From assembly GCA_020650975.1 (NCBI GenBank), contig JAIPMN010007041.1:1-64000 (forward strand): DNA of 64,000 nt, given 5' to 3'. The notes beneath the pieces are model-generated. The model searched no databases. It saw only the letters and a list, made by a program, of their open reading frames with translations, and was not told where the DNA came from. The position numbers and the translations under genes are program-made. Shown here piece by piece: positions 12,573-25,886 of the stretch (its first letter is position 1; each line of letters begins with the position of its first letter). This stretch comes from Apostichopus californicus. Its lineage: Eukaryota > Echinodermata > Holothuroidea > Aspidochirotida > Stichopodidae.

Positions 12573-15500
12573 ATGTTAAAAGTAAGAAACGCTTACCAAA
12601 AGCTCTCAGTGTCGAATGGGAAGACCGTGACCGCAGCTTACCAGGTAGACCCTAGGGCTGGTGATACTGATATAGCCTAGAGATAGTTATAATTACTTAG
12701 TACTAGTAACCTATTCTAGCCTAGGCCTTTATGCCTAGCCATTGGCGTAACCTAACAAGTAACTAGTCATCGACCGAATATCATTGCAGATTGAGTCACA
12801 AGCTATACATGTATCAATAATTATAAGGAGGGTAAATGTTAAGCTATATGTTAATGCAGATTGTCAATATTCTAGACCAATACAGTCAGTCTGTGGCAGT
12901 AGCCAAATTCCAAATATTTATTTATTATTGTAGGCAGTCATATACTGTATACTATTAGTAGGTTTATATGTTATCGATAACATAGCCTGTTCCATTAAAC
13001 TGAAAATGTCAATGGGCCAGTGGTATTAACTATTTCAAAGTTATGATAACATGTCTTCTAACTAGGTGTGGATCAAGGAGGGTGTGGGGTTGTACCGCAA
13101 TGTTCATTTCCCAATGTCCTATACATGAAGTTTGATTCTCAAGATTGTTAATTATGAAAACCATTTTAACATACATGTGTACTTCTAAACCTTTTATGTC
13201 AGGTCCTGCAAAAACACAGAAATGAGAATCATGTCACAGCAAATCATTACAGGTGAGTTAGTTATCAAGCAATTTACATTTCACTGTAATATAACTGAAT
13301 GCATTATAGTACGATGAGAAATGTATACCATAAAGTGATGCCACTAAAGTTTTATTATGTCGGTTAATATGATTCATTGCGGTGGCATCTAATTTTTTCA
13401 TTCTCCTGTTAAGATGTTTGTGTTTCTAATGAATTACGTTTGAGCTTAACATTGAAATTTGTTAATGGTAGTCTAAGTCATGGCACTTGTTAAAGTGACA
13501 CTTGGTTTTAGGAGATGTAAATTTAGTTATGTTACTGAAGCCATTATTAAAACTGAATTGATGACGTATATTTCTATTTCTGCAGTACCAATGACAGTGA
13601 CTACCTCCAAGATAGCATTCTTCCCACAATGCACTTCCAAGCAGGGTTGCCAAGGTTACCAGTCCCAAAGCTAGAAGATACCTGTAAGAGATACCTTGCA
13701 TCTCAGAAACCTATTCTTAGCGACGATGCATATGCTCAAACAGCCAAATTAGTGAAAGACTTTGAAGCTAAGGAAGGACAAGGTATTATCCTCTTTACCA
13801 TAATTACAAAGTATATATTGGAAGAGTTTGCAAGCTGTTTGTTGTTGAGTTTTGTTAAATATCATATTGTATGCTTCCTTGTTGTTGGTTGGTTATACTT
13901 TTCCTTGTGAGGATAAAATATCTTTACCCAATAGCTAAACATCTGTTCATGCATCCTCTCAAGTGGAATAAGCTGTCCAAATGTATTGAGTTAAACTGCA
14001 AACAACAATTCTGGAGATGAGAAGGCTTTTACTTAATTTAAATGGTTGATTGCTTTGTTGCAAAAAGGATTGAAATTTATATTTTCATATTTATTATCAC
14101 TCTTTGTCAACACGTTTTTCCATTTGTTTCAGATCTGCAAAAACAGCTGAAAGCTCAGGATAAACAAAACAAACACACTAGTTACATTTCAGGTAAGAGA
14201 GTTCATTGCCGACAGTCCCCCCTCTATCCCTCCACCTTCCACCAGCTTTGCTGGTAAATTTTTCCCTGACTCTAGATAGATGCATTAATCACATGGATCA
14301 GATTTCCTGGTTGACCTAGCAACTTTAAACATTGAGCAATGAACTACAAAACAGCATGGCGAAATATTTCAATAAGAAATTGATACTATGTGAAGTCCAC
14401 TTGTAAAGATTGCTGTAAGGACTAAAATATAGTTCAAATGTCATACACCCTTCAACCCCCCCCCCTGCCCCCTACTCCCATTCTCTTCATCCTCTCAAAT
14501 TAATAAAAANNNNNNNNNNACCCCCCCCCCCCCCTGCCCCTCCTTCCATTCTCTTCATCCTCTCAAATTTATAAAAAGAAGAAGAAGTAGGAAGCAAACT
14601 TAAAAGGTATATTACTTCCTTCTTTTCATCAGGTCCGTGGTTTGATATGTACCTTAAGGACAGACGACCGATCGTTCTCAATCAAAATCCATTCGTTGCT
14701 TTTAAAAACGATGAAAGGGCCGAGTACAATGAGCCGGTAAGTCTGCATAGCTGTAGCTATAGCTGGAGTTTATAAGAACTGTCTATACATTAAAGAGCAT
14801 TTTATATCATAAAACACATTACCTTAGAGACAAGGTACTTGTTCATATGATAATTAAACTTAACATAATGTTTAAGTCGTGTAGATGGTATCTGCTTGTC
14901 CAGTTTATTGTGTAATAATCCATTATCAGTATGTTACTTTCAGTGTGTAGTGATCCTCACCCAGACAAAAACATGAAAAAAGAAATGAGATGTCACATGG
15001 TGCATCGTGAGTCATATTTAGACTATAAATCAGGTCTCTATTTAGGATTTTTAGGTCTGAGCATAAGGCTGACTGTGCTTATAATTATGTGTGAAGTTTG
15101 TGTGAGGTTGAAGAGAGGGATGGGGTGGAGGAGGGGGGGGGGTGTGGGGAGATGTACACTCCTACAACCTCTCCCCCTGAATCCACACCTGGTATGTTCC
15201 GATGTATGATATAGTCTGCACTGCTCACATAAGTCCTTTACTGTTCAAATATGACATTCAATGCTCTGCTCAAGTGAATGTCAGTGTTCTAATGTGGCCT
15301 TCAAGTTTACCCTATTCTTGTAGCAAAAAGAAAAAAAAGAGACAACAATAAATATGAGTAACCTGCTAACACAAAAAGTGAATTATTACTTATTCTACTC
15401 TGAACTGTACATCAATTTATTTTCTACAGGTATTACGAGCAGCAAACATGACGGTAGCAGCGATGAGGTTTGCAAAAACGATGCGAGCATCCAAACTGGC

Positions 15501-18500
15501 TCCTGAAATATATCATCTTAATGCAGAGAAGAGCGACACGGAGCGGTTCCGTAAGATAGCTAGGTACGAATGTGTCTGATCGTTAGCAAGGTTTATTCTT
15601 CCATCTTTATATCGACTAGAGAGTTTACAACTTAAAAAGAAGAAAATTTCAACACCAAAATAAAATATCATACAAAGTAGCAATGCTTTTGGTCTTTCCA
15701 ATTGTGAAGCAGTTTTTGCCAATTTTTTTTTGGGGGGGTGGGGGGCGTTGCTGTTCGACACATATTTATTTCCTATGTAGTCTTCAGTTAGTATTTGCAG
15801 TTGTGGAAGATAAATTAAATAATTTTTCTTTCATTTTTGATTCTGCTTTCAAATTTATAGATTAATTCCGAGCAGATTTGCGGCGTACTATGCTATACTG
15901 AACAAAGCATTTCCGTTGGACATGAGCCAATACTTCCGTCTCCTGAACTCTACTAGGATTCCCTTGGTGGAGAAGGATGAGTTTTATACAGTGCCAACAG
16001 CACGCCATCTGGTTGTTATGAAGAATGGCAACTTCTACGCATTCGACGTCTACGATAAAGACGGTAAAATTCCATGTAGCAGGATTGTGTTAACCTTGTC
16101 TACTCTTGCAACAATATTATCTATCAGTTCAGACAAAGGCAAAATAGTTTTCAGTAGTAGGGACAGAAAGATTGTTATCTGTCTCATTGAAATATTGGTA
16201 CTTCCTCCCCGCCAAAATTCCTCATCTTTTTTGTTACCAATAGTGCATTGATACAATTCGTATTAATCAAATTAAGGTTCAACTTTAATTTGATATTTTG
16301 TACAAGAAGGATAGGTGAAAATGAAATTAACTTTATGCCAAAACGTAAATCCATTTTGACATGTGATTGTTAACTATGCAAAAGTTGTTTAACGTTGTAT
16401 AATGGAATCAAGCATGTTGAAATTCATGTTCCTTTCTATAGACCAAGTGGGAAATGTTTATTCATAAATGTTTGAGTGGAAGAAGTGATGGAAGGTGGAT
16501 TTCCTGCTGAACCTATCGTAGCTGTTTCCAATGTTTTACTGTAATACATACCTACCTCGGCTTGTGACTGGAATAATTCTGTATTGACAACGATTGTGTA
16601 TTATAATAGATTTAACTTTTCCCAATTTGTTCTTATTTCCTTGAAAGGCAATATCCTCCCAGGATCTGAAATATATGCGCATCTGAAGTACATCTACCAA
16701 GATGCCACTCCCAGACCAGAGCACCCTGTCGGCTACCTGACCTCCGAAGAAAGAACCACCTGGGCGAGACTGAGGAAGCACATAGTGGATCTCAGTGAAA
16801 ACAACAAGCAAGCTATGGATGTTATAGACACAGCTGCCTTCTGCCTGTGTTTCGATGATACGGCACCGACAGATGAAATAGAACTCTGCAGGGCATTTCT
16901 CTATGGTGACGGAGCAAACAGGTGTCATATTATAACTCTTTTTTTTTTCTCATTTGAACCGAAAAATTTCTCCAGCCTCTCATTTCTTTGCTCTTTCAAA
17001 ATTTGATTCATAAGTTCTGATTGAAAGGGATATAGTTATTATCTTTTATAACAAAAAGCTGAATTTTTCATAAAATTCCTTCTTTGTCGCTTTCCAAGTT
17101 GAATCGATTGAGACTGGGTTGTCATCCCTGATGACTACGCAGTATACACGGTACTGTCGCTTCTGACTAGCACCCCCAGCAAAGCAATAACTATGATCTC
17201 CACAGACTAATAACTGGGTAGCTCAGTTGGTGGAGCACAGTACCGACTAGTGATACTGAGGTCATTGGTTTGAATATCATTCTAGCAAATAAAAAAAACC
17301 ATTGGTGATGGGTATGGCATTAGTCGTAAAATAATTTAACTGTACGCAGCCCGTTGTACTTGTAAAGTAACAATGTCTGCCACTTAGCTGTACCATGATG
17401 TCATATAAACAAATGATTAAAAGCTTGAGAAAAGTCTGCACCATTTAAATAACCATCATCACTAAGCATAATGCTGCAACCTCTCGTTTGGGACTACAAC
17501 CTCTGGTCCAGCCGTGTAACCCCTTGTCTAGCCCTACAACCCCTTGTCTAGCCCTACCACCCCTGATACAGGCCTCCAATACCTAGTCCAGCCCTACAAT
17601 CCATTATATGCAAGGTAGGTAAGTTGTTGTCATTGACTAATACAGCCAGGTAATATCAAGTTTTATGTTAAAGAAAGAATGTAATTTACTTCACACTGTT
17701 CACCTCGAAAATATTGCAACAGCGTTACTCGGGTGAATCTGTGGGAATATGGTAAATGCTATTGTATCACACGTTATTCAATCAGTTAACATTTCATGCT
17801 GAGGAATTGGTCCTTCTTGTCTTGACTTCTTAGATGGTTTGATAAATCTTTTCAACTACTCTTGGCCAAGAATGGTCTGATGTCCATCAACTTTGAGCAT
17901 GCGTGGGGCGACGGTGTCGCAGTCCTTCGTTTCTTCAATGAAACTTTCAAGCTGACCACAGAGAACCCGCCGATATCGGCTGGTAGCAGCCCAGCAGCAG
18001 TAGACTCTAGCAGTGCGGTCAAACTGGTCAGTATTTATATATATCAAAAAAAAATATCAAAATAAAATAAAGCTTTTAGCAAACTGCTTATCCACTAGAG
18101 AGCCTGTGTAAGAGAATGTGTAAAAGTAAGTTGGCCTGACGTTTCGATCCTAGCAGGATCTTCTTCAAAGGCTAAATGACAAGTAACAGTAACAGAAGGG
18201 ACAAAAACATGCACAGAATACAGACAGGTTAATGAGCATGGTGAACACAAAGAGATAGATGTAAGGGGATTAGTACACAAGCAGAGAGAAGAAAGAGAGA
18301 AACCAACAGGGGAAGAGGAGAGGTAGGAGTAAATAAATGTAAATAAATAGTCAGTCCTGGATTTAAATTATTTTCAATTAGAATTTTTCTTATTTTAGTT
18401 TATTTTATGTAATTATTTATCTTTTCTTTCTTGGTATCCAAAATCTTTTTTGTAAGGTTGAAAATTTCAGCTGTCATAACTTAAGCAATAAATACCTCTC

Positions 18501-20774
18501 CTGAATAGTTCATTTTCAGTTGACAAAGTGGAAAGCTAAAATTATGTTTCATTCATAGATGAGGAAAGTAGCAGAAAAACAAAATTGGTTATCATTAATG
18601 CTTAAAATTGCAGTCTGTATTAAATCTTACCATGTTGTAATATCATTTATATATCATGTTTGTACAAAATCTCCTACTTTGTTACATTTTTGGCTTAAAA
18701 TTGGCAACCAGTTTTATTTATTTAATTTTTTTTTCTTCTTTGCTTTTCTGATCAAAGCTAAATTTCAACTTGGATGACACAGTCAAAGATGGGATCAATA
18801 GTGCCATTAAGCGGTACACGGAACAAACTTCTCGGCTCTCCATGCAAGCTCTCAAGTACGAGAAATATGGTAAAAATCTGCTCAAGAAGGGAGGAGTGAG
18901 TCCTGATGGTGTCATGCAACTTTCATTCCAGGTGAAAATTAAAGTCTTGAATTTTGCCATCACTACATGAGAACATAATTACAACATCTGCTCTTTGTAT
19001 AGGAATAACATTTAATGATGTCATCTTTTACATTTTACTACTGAAAACTATACCCGAAAAATTGCCCTTTTCATAATTTTTTTATTTATGATTTGATAAA
19101 GATGTGATTTCACAAGAAATGAGACCTGCAGATTTGTTTTATTATTCCTGGTTTCTTTTTGTGTACATAGATTTTGCTATAGGTGCTTCAATGTGTCTAG
19201 AGTCCAGCAGTTGAGGGAATTGGGCCAAAGTAACAATTAAACCAAGTTAGCTTATGAAAGACAGTGTACCACTTGGCAACCGTTGAGTAAATCTAGTCGG
19301 ACCGCTTCAAGTCGGACCACTTCACATTCATCCTTTTTTGCCCTCCTCATGTGCCCCGTCGCGAGAAGTCTTTCTTCATTTCTCAATCGTTAATTTATTT
19401 TTCAGATGGCACACTTCCAGCAATCGGGCGGGAAAGTAGCTCCTACCTACGAATCATGCAGTACGGCAGCCTTCAAGCACGGTCGTACCGAGACGATACG
19501 CCCGGCCACGGTCGAAACCTTACGTGCATCTCAAGCATTCGCAAGTGGCTCCAGCGTCAGCAATGAGGAGAAGAAGCAACTCTTGAAAGATTGCTCCAAT
19601 AGACATAACCAATTAACAAAAGAAGCTGCCATGGGTAAATTATTGAATTCTTTTTCATTGCCCAAAAACCAGGAAACGATTTGTTCTCAATTTCTGGTGG
19701 TTATGTTGAGTTGCTCATTCACCTGTTTGGTGTCCTCTAGCCATGGTCTGTTTTAATCTTTTACATGAGCCAGATATCAAACATTTCTTGGGAGTAAATG
19801 GCCAGGGAGATGCCAAATCTCACCATACATGGATTGATCAATACGCAGGGTAGACTGGGGGGGTTAAAGGTAAAGGCCTGCATGCTTTGTACAGTGGATA
19901 TGTTTGTACTTAAAGGAAACATACTTTTTCAAGGGATTTAGACTGTTGTTGTTATAGGAATAAGACATGCATAATAGTACTAGAAACTCTATCAAAATAG
20001 TCTTACTCAAGAGTTCTTTCATGGCTTAAGGTATTAAAAGCAAACACAACAGTGCATCTGCTCTGGAGCTTTTGGATCTTGATTCAAAGTACCAGAATAA
20101 CTTAGGATGTATTCTTTGATTGATTTTCACTGACATTTTAAGATGGTGATAGAACTGTAACAAAATATTGCACTTTAATTTCATACCATATCTGAGTATC
20201 TAGAGTTAATCGTTGAAAAAGGACTGGGGTATTCCCTCTGAACCCTCCCCCCCCCTTTTTCCAGATGTCTTTACACTTTTGTCTCGTATTTGAAATGAAA
20301 CCAGTCATACAATATACACAGCCAGAACCCTCAAATTATCATCCTGCAAACCCTGAAAATGTCAGATTCTTGACAGATATAGCATATAACGCCACAGTGG
20401 TGCAGTTTTAATGCATGTCACCTCATTACGTTTTTATCTTCCACGTAGGCCAAGGATGGGATCGCCATCTGTTTGCTCTGCGCACTCTTGCCGAGCAGAG
20501 CGGCACCAAACCTGGCATCTTCTCTGATCCAGAGTACATCAACATCTGCCAGATCGTTCTCTCCACGAGTAGCATATTTTCTCCGGCTGTTCTGGCCGGA
20601 GGTTTCGCTCCCGTCATTCCCAGCGGGTACGGTATCGGTTACTACCCCGAGGAGGATACCATGATGATGGGCGTGACGACATACCCAGAGTCATCCAGTG
20701 GTAGTGACTTCATCGAATGCGTCAGGAACAGCTGGGATCAAATCCATGAGGTATTGACAGCTGCCAAAGACTAG
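12573..20774 (+). CDS. CPT2: Carnitine O-palmitoyltransferase 2, mitochondrial (12 coding exons, complete)
   Basis: This inner-membrane enzyme converts long-chain acylcarnitine and CoA to acyl-CoA and carnitine in the mitochondrial matrix, feeding beta-oxidation. Exons: 12573-12644, 13203-13252, 13586-13782, 14133-14192, 14633-14736, 15430-15563, 15861-16063, 16648-16921, 17834-18026, 18758-18931, 19406-19634 and 20449-20774. They total 2016 nt (671 aa; human has 658). Exons 1-2 give a basic leader with few acidic residues (starts [19 protein letters not shown]), as expected for a transit peptide. No upstream in-frame ATG occurs before a stop at 12516. Family landmarks are [57 protein letters not shown] with the catalytic His near residue 387, [19 protein letters not shown], and a C-terminal LSTSS-SPAV-GGFAPV block. 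CPT1 is excluded because there are no N-terminal membrane segments and the signatures are CPT2-type. Exons 1-2 are the least certain, resting on phase and leader character. Confidence 0.95.
14510..14519. other. Assembly gap (10 N) with near-duplicate flanks
   Basis: Ten unknown bases lie in CPT2 intron 4. Both sides carry a poly(C) tract, then CCATTCTCTTCATCCTCTCA, then AAT(T)AATAAAAA-like sequence. The real allele may hold only one copy. Confidence 0.95.
17214..17290 (+). repeat. tRNA-derived SINE head
   Basis: An A box (TAGCTCAGTTGG, 17219-17230) and a B box (GGTTTGAATAT, 17267-17277) are correctly spaced for an internal RNA polymerase III promoter. The acceptor and anticodon stems do not pair well enough for a functional tRNA, so a SINE or degenerate tRNA copy is the better call. 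It lies in CPT2 intron 8. Confidence 0.55.
17478..17604. repeat. Short minisatellite of about 20-21-bp units
   Basis: Variants of CCCTACAACCCCTTGTCTAG repeat about six times with drift. It lies in CPT2 intron 8 just after the SINE head. Confidence 0.75.
18061..18265 (+). mobile_element. Penelope-like terminal fragment with hammerhead-like motif, copy A
   Basis: The segment contains TTTAGCAAACTGCTTATCCA, then GTTTCGATCCTAGCAGGATC followed by TTCTTCAAAGG. Read on the minus strand this is a small hairpin (ATCC-TGCT-AGGAT) followed by CGAAACGTC. That layout resembles the stem II and GAAAC core of hammerhead ribozymes known in Penelope-like element ends. It lies in CPT2 intron 9. The family call is inference. 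Confidence 0.5.
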
Positions 20775-20811
20775 TTTGATTTGATTATATGTCTGCCTTT
20801 CAAAGATGGGG

Positions 20812-20817
20812 AATAAA
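20812..20817 (+). terminator. CPT2 polyadenylation signal (AATAAA)
   Basis: A canonical AATAAA hexamer lies 38 bases after the CPT2 stop codon and is followed by a T-rich stretch. It is the nearest candidate signal. Later AATAAA copies, such as one near 21221, could give a longer 3' end. Confidence 0.6.
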
Positions 20818-23800
20818 CTGGCTTTTATTTCTGCTTCATTACAATGCGTATAATGTATCTCTATCAAATAGCTAAACTTGCTTGAATCCTATTTGCGATG
20901 ACTTTAATAGCAACACCTGTAAATTACGAGGTTTCCATTAAAGTATAGGGTGTGTCAACAATTATAATCTCCATACCTTATTGAAATTTATACAAGAAGA
21001 AAGGTTGAACAGCTTGAAATATTTCTCATTAGGCAATTAAACCCATTCTGCTGTAAACATGTTGGCTAAGAATACCTCCTAGGATTGTATTTCTTTCACA
21101 CAGACAGAGTATCTATCAACTATCTGAGGAGTACTAAGCAGTAATCATCATTTACTCACTGTGTCTGCTCAAAGATGCTGTGATTGTTTGGCCATACGGT
21201 ATTATGTAAATATCATCAAAAATAAATCACAGGATAACAGAGCTCGTGGGGATTGTCTCATTCCCACTGGGTTCTTGAATGGCCCTGGTGCTCGGTTAAT
21301 TTACATTACTTAAATTGAAATGAAAACCATTTTCAGAGGTGGGCAAACTATTAAAGATGCCTAGCTTTCGCTAGTTTTCTTCCTTTTGTGAGGGGATGTC
21401 GGACAGAGTAAATTTTATATCAATACTAGATTATAGTAGGATATCATTAAGATTAGAAAGGTTTATTTTCGAATTAAACTGTTAAGTATGTCAAGTTTAA
21501 CTTATAGTGTTTAATGCTGTCAATTTTTGTTGATAATTTCTATTGACTGGAATATTTTGAAAGAAAAGTTTTATGAATGTAAACCATTTTCATATTTAAG
21601 TTAAAACTTTGGGGTTGGTGAAGGGTACCAGATATGTAAGTTATGTCTTTCATAATTGTAAAGTTAGGTCAGTATGTAACTTATATGTAGTATGCTATTG
21701 TATAGAAATCACATTGGTTTGCACACTAAGACCGTCAATGTCAGGATATGATGGTCTTACAAAGTCTGAACTGTTTTCCACGAAAATGATAATTATTCTT
21801 GGTGGAGTGTGCCATGCATTATTAATTATTCTTGGGAAGGTGTGCTATGAATTATGACATTGCATCGTACAATGTATTATACCACAGGGTAATTATTTTA
21901 ATGAAGATTTCATGTGTCAAAATCTGTTAGTATTCACTAGAAACATTTCTTGTCTGTAATGTAGTGTAGAAGTTAGCACATTGCCTCACTCATTTAAACT
22001 TAAAACTTAGTCCAATGTCTCTATAAGAACGTCAATGACATCGTTCTGGTAAAACTGCAATACAAGTGCTTTGAAGCATAATATGAGAGGACAATATAGC
22101 ATGGCATTAGGAAATTGTCCCAATCAGCTGTTTAAAACCAACTGATAATGAATATTCATTGTAACAGGTTAGTTTTAATCAAAATAAAAATTATATTTGT
22201 ACATGCCTTTTGATAAAATGACGGATATAAATTCAGGACAGGCTGGTCTGATTGTCTTGCGACTTAACAATACTGCTTAAACCAGACAAATAAATTGTCA
22301 ATAATGTGTAGAGAGTTAAGTAGTTGAAAAAATCTAAGTCCAAACTTCTTGCAATAAATTCGAATTCACTCTTTTAGTCTCAGAAGTCGTCATGAAAATG
22401 GTCAAACCTCATTTCATAAAGTATTCTCTCATGAAGAAAACCTAAGCATAATTTTATCTATTTTGCATAAATGAATATCATTAAAATGAGAATAATAAGT
22501 GCAATGAAGACAGTGTTTCTTTCTTTCTTTTTCCTTTTTTTTTTATTATTTCTTTGCAAGTTTGGTGCCAAAATATATTATTTCATTTGTAATTCCCTCA
22601 TATCTCCATAAATACATCACAAAACAGCAAACAAATACATAGGAAATGGCCATATGAAATTCTATATATTAAAGTAGATTACACTAAATTCTTATCTTCC
22701 GAAAGATAATCTTTAAAAGACACAAGCTCAAAAACACCATACAGAGATCAGAAAGGAAACTCATCGCGTCGGCCCCTGTCACTTTGTCAAGCTCAAATAA
22801 CGGACAAAATAAGGAGTTGAAAAAGCAATTTCCAAGAATATAACCTACTAAAATTTCAAACAGTCGATGTCATATTAAGTTGACATGAAGATTGGCATCT
22901 TGCTCTGTGATGCACTAACGGGAATGTGTCCTGTTCTCCTTTTAGTTTTTATAAATTCTACTTCGATGCAATTCCAAATACTTGAAATCAAATATTAAAT
23001 TCCAAGATAACTTGATCATACCTGATGAGAACATAAATTATATTATAAGGCTGTTACACCAAAAAACAAACTGATTGTAACAAACGGTTGTAACAAGAGC
23101 TGTTTAAGGCTACGTAAGCTTTTTAATTAAAAAAAAGAAAGAAAAGTGGACGGCTTTTTACCTGTTGCAGTTGAGATTAATAAATGACTTGAGATCTAAT
23201 AAATGACATAGGCATAAGTAGTGACTAGATATGACAAGAAAGAGATAAAAAAAATTTAGGAGTCACTTTCATGAATACAATCATAGCCTGCTCCACAATG
23301 AAGAAGTACCTATCTTCTCATAACTACCGAATATTTAATATTGGGTTTTGTTAGATTCAGCATCACATCCATTTTATACAGAGTAGATCACAATCACTGT
23401 CAAATGCAGAGAGACCATAAGGATATTCTCAATATATTTAAGACGGAGAATTTATAAGGATTTGAAATTTTGAATTCCTATTATAATTTTAATTTTTTAA
23501 TATATACTGCAACTCTGAACGCGTAACAAAACATTGATGTCTGAAACCATTTACCATTTCACTCTCTTGAAAAGTGCAGGCTAAATTTCCCAATTTGAAA
23601 AACAGAGAGTCATTGTTATCTCATTCAGAAGACAGCCTTCCGGTGACAATAATACTTTTAATTAATTAATTAATGTGTAGTACCATATAAATTTTCCTAT
23701 GTTGACTTCTTCAACCCCAGAGTGTTTGAATTATCTTCACAAACTGAAAAAATAATTGGTCTTTTGTACATAAATATGTCTTTATTGTATTAACATTATG

Positions 23801-25886
23801 GTTGGGTCTAAATTATTACCTTGAGAAAACCTGTAAATAATTAAGTTTTCATTTTAAAATAAATGACTGGTACCAAGGAATTGTCTATGACGACTTCCAT
23901 GCACATCTGCACTTTGTCAGTAAGGGTGAACATTTTGTTATAAATGTTATATAACTCACCCCCCTATACTCTTATAAATAATGAATTCCTCATGCTTACA
24001 TTTGAAAGCTGCATTCTGAGTTGAGATTCATAAATTTTGTGTTTTATTGACACTTAAATTCAAAGCAGGATTATTAGCCTAACTAGTCAAGTTTCATTTT
24101 AAATCATGATTTAAAAAGGCAAACATTTTGGAAAGTTTCCAATTTCCATTTCCAAATAAATGTGTTTAATATTTACTTTGTAACAGTGTCTGGTCCACAA
24201 AACATAGGGAATTGATTCAACTTAATTACTTAATTAATTAACTCCAGGAGGATGTCACTTGTAAAAATTAACGACCAGACTCAAGCGACTGATTTAGGTT
24301 TCTAAGTCTGTAATAAAAGGCCACCACTTAACATTCCATTTGATGGAATATTATAAAAACCACATACTCCTCATGTGCTAAGATGTGGTTCAGTACATTC
24401 CTAACAAAGATCCTGTGAATATCCTGGATCTAAATAAGGCAACCTTTTGACCTCACAAGAAATAATTAATCACTAAAAATACCTTTAATAATATATCCTT
24501 AATATAGGAATTGAAAAATAATTTCTTTTCTTTTGCAAATTATTTATAATTTAATAATTCATTCATTCATTTAAAAATATTTTAGGATAATAGGATGAAT
24601 AAAATGAAAGTCATTAGGCAAATAGAATAATTTAATGTTTTATTTTTAATAAATGGAGTGCTTCGGCTACAAATATATCTATTTTATAATTTTTCAAGAA
24701 TTAATGTTTGATGAAAGAAAGAAACTGCAAGGTTTTGTTTATACTCAAGGCAATCGTAAATACGGAATGCAATGCAAAAGTCACTATAGACTGTCATAGA
24801 CTAATGTACCCAAAAAAAACCCATAAAAATGTATATTAAAAAAAAAGGGCTACATAAGGTGTTGGTATACAAAGGACACTTCATTGCTGCAAGAAATAAA
24901 ACCTGACACAGTGTTTAGGCAATGGTGGTACAGAAAATAAAAACTTTGTGATTGTCAAACTGGACGGACAAACAAGTTAATTGAACATCCAATCATACAT
25001 AACCAAAGTTTTACTAGAGCTAGATTAAACTATTAAGACACATCAAATGTTATCAAATAAAGTCACTATACTTATAAGTTAAAATATAGCAATTTGTTAC
25101 ATTTTTAGGGAACATGTGCAAAGGTAACATACACTGTTTATGGGTTGGTTTATAGTTTAAGAAAGTAGTGTCAAAGAACCAACTTTTGAATCAGGTTGAA
25201 CACAAACCTTTATACAAAAAGGAAATCATATCTTTCAAAGTTAAACTCTTCACTCTAGTCCAGTCCTTTCTGAAAGATTCGGCACCATTTAGGAAATAAA
25301 GCTTTCACTTTCGATATGAAGGCTCCCCTCCCCCCACCCCCAAAAATACAATTGTTTCAATTCTCAGTATTTACAACACATCAATTCATGCCCACAACAG
25401 AGAAGCATAAAAGTCTCCCCCCCCCCCTCCCACCCTACCAGAGAACATGTTGCAGTCGTTTGACCTAACATGGTACAAACTGAAGCCCAACTACCTTGTG
25501 GATTTTTGTGTGTGCAATAATGCATTGTATAGTATGTTAGTTTACTCCTCACTCATTGCACCAGGTATTATGGTATTAGCCACAAACAACATTTGTGGGA
25601 CACTTTTCTGCACAGAATACAAATCAAGCCTATAATTGGAGTATAAACCAACATGTGTAGACAACCTACATACGTCATCATCAGACAGATGGTTATGCAA
25701 TTATCTGTAACTATTACCAATAGCGAAACGCACAAACTTACAACCCCAACGCAACACACAGCCTCAACTCAAAGAAGACAAATAGAAACCCTGATCATAT
25801 TTCACCTTCCTATTGAATATTCATCAACAGAGAGCCACCTTGAATATGGATGAGCAACTTCACACATATCTATCATTTGCAGCCAT
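20818..25886. other. Convergent intergenic spacer, no gene seen
   Basis: This AT-rich stretch lies between the 3' ends of CPT2 (plus) and CFAP20DC (minus). No reading frame here has recognisable protein character. It contains TAATTAAT-type runs (near 23660, 24225) and TTTATT (AATAAA on the minus strand) at about 23781 and 24640 that could serve CFAP20DC. Two G/C homopolymer-rich patches lie at about 25325-25345 and 25417-25435. Parts are probably 3' untranslated sequence of the two genes, but boundaries cannot be set from sequence alone. Confidence 0.6.

Noticed and set aside
17214-17290. Functional tRNA gene
   Set aside because: A and B boxes are present, but the acceptor, anticodon and T stems pair poorly and there is no clear anticodon loop; called a SINE head instead.
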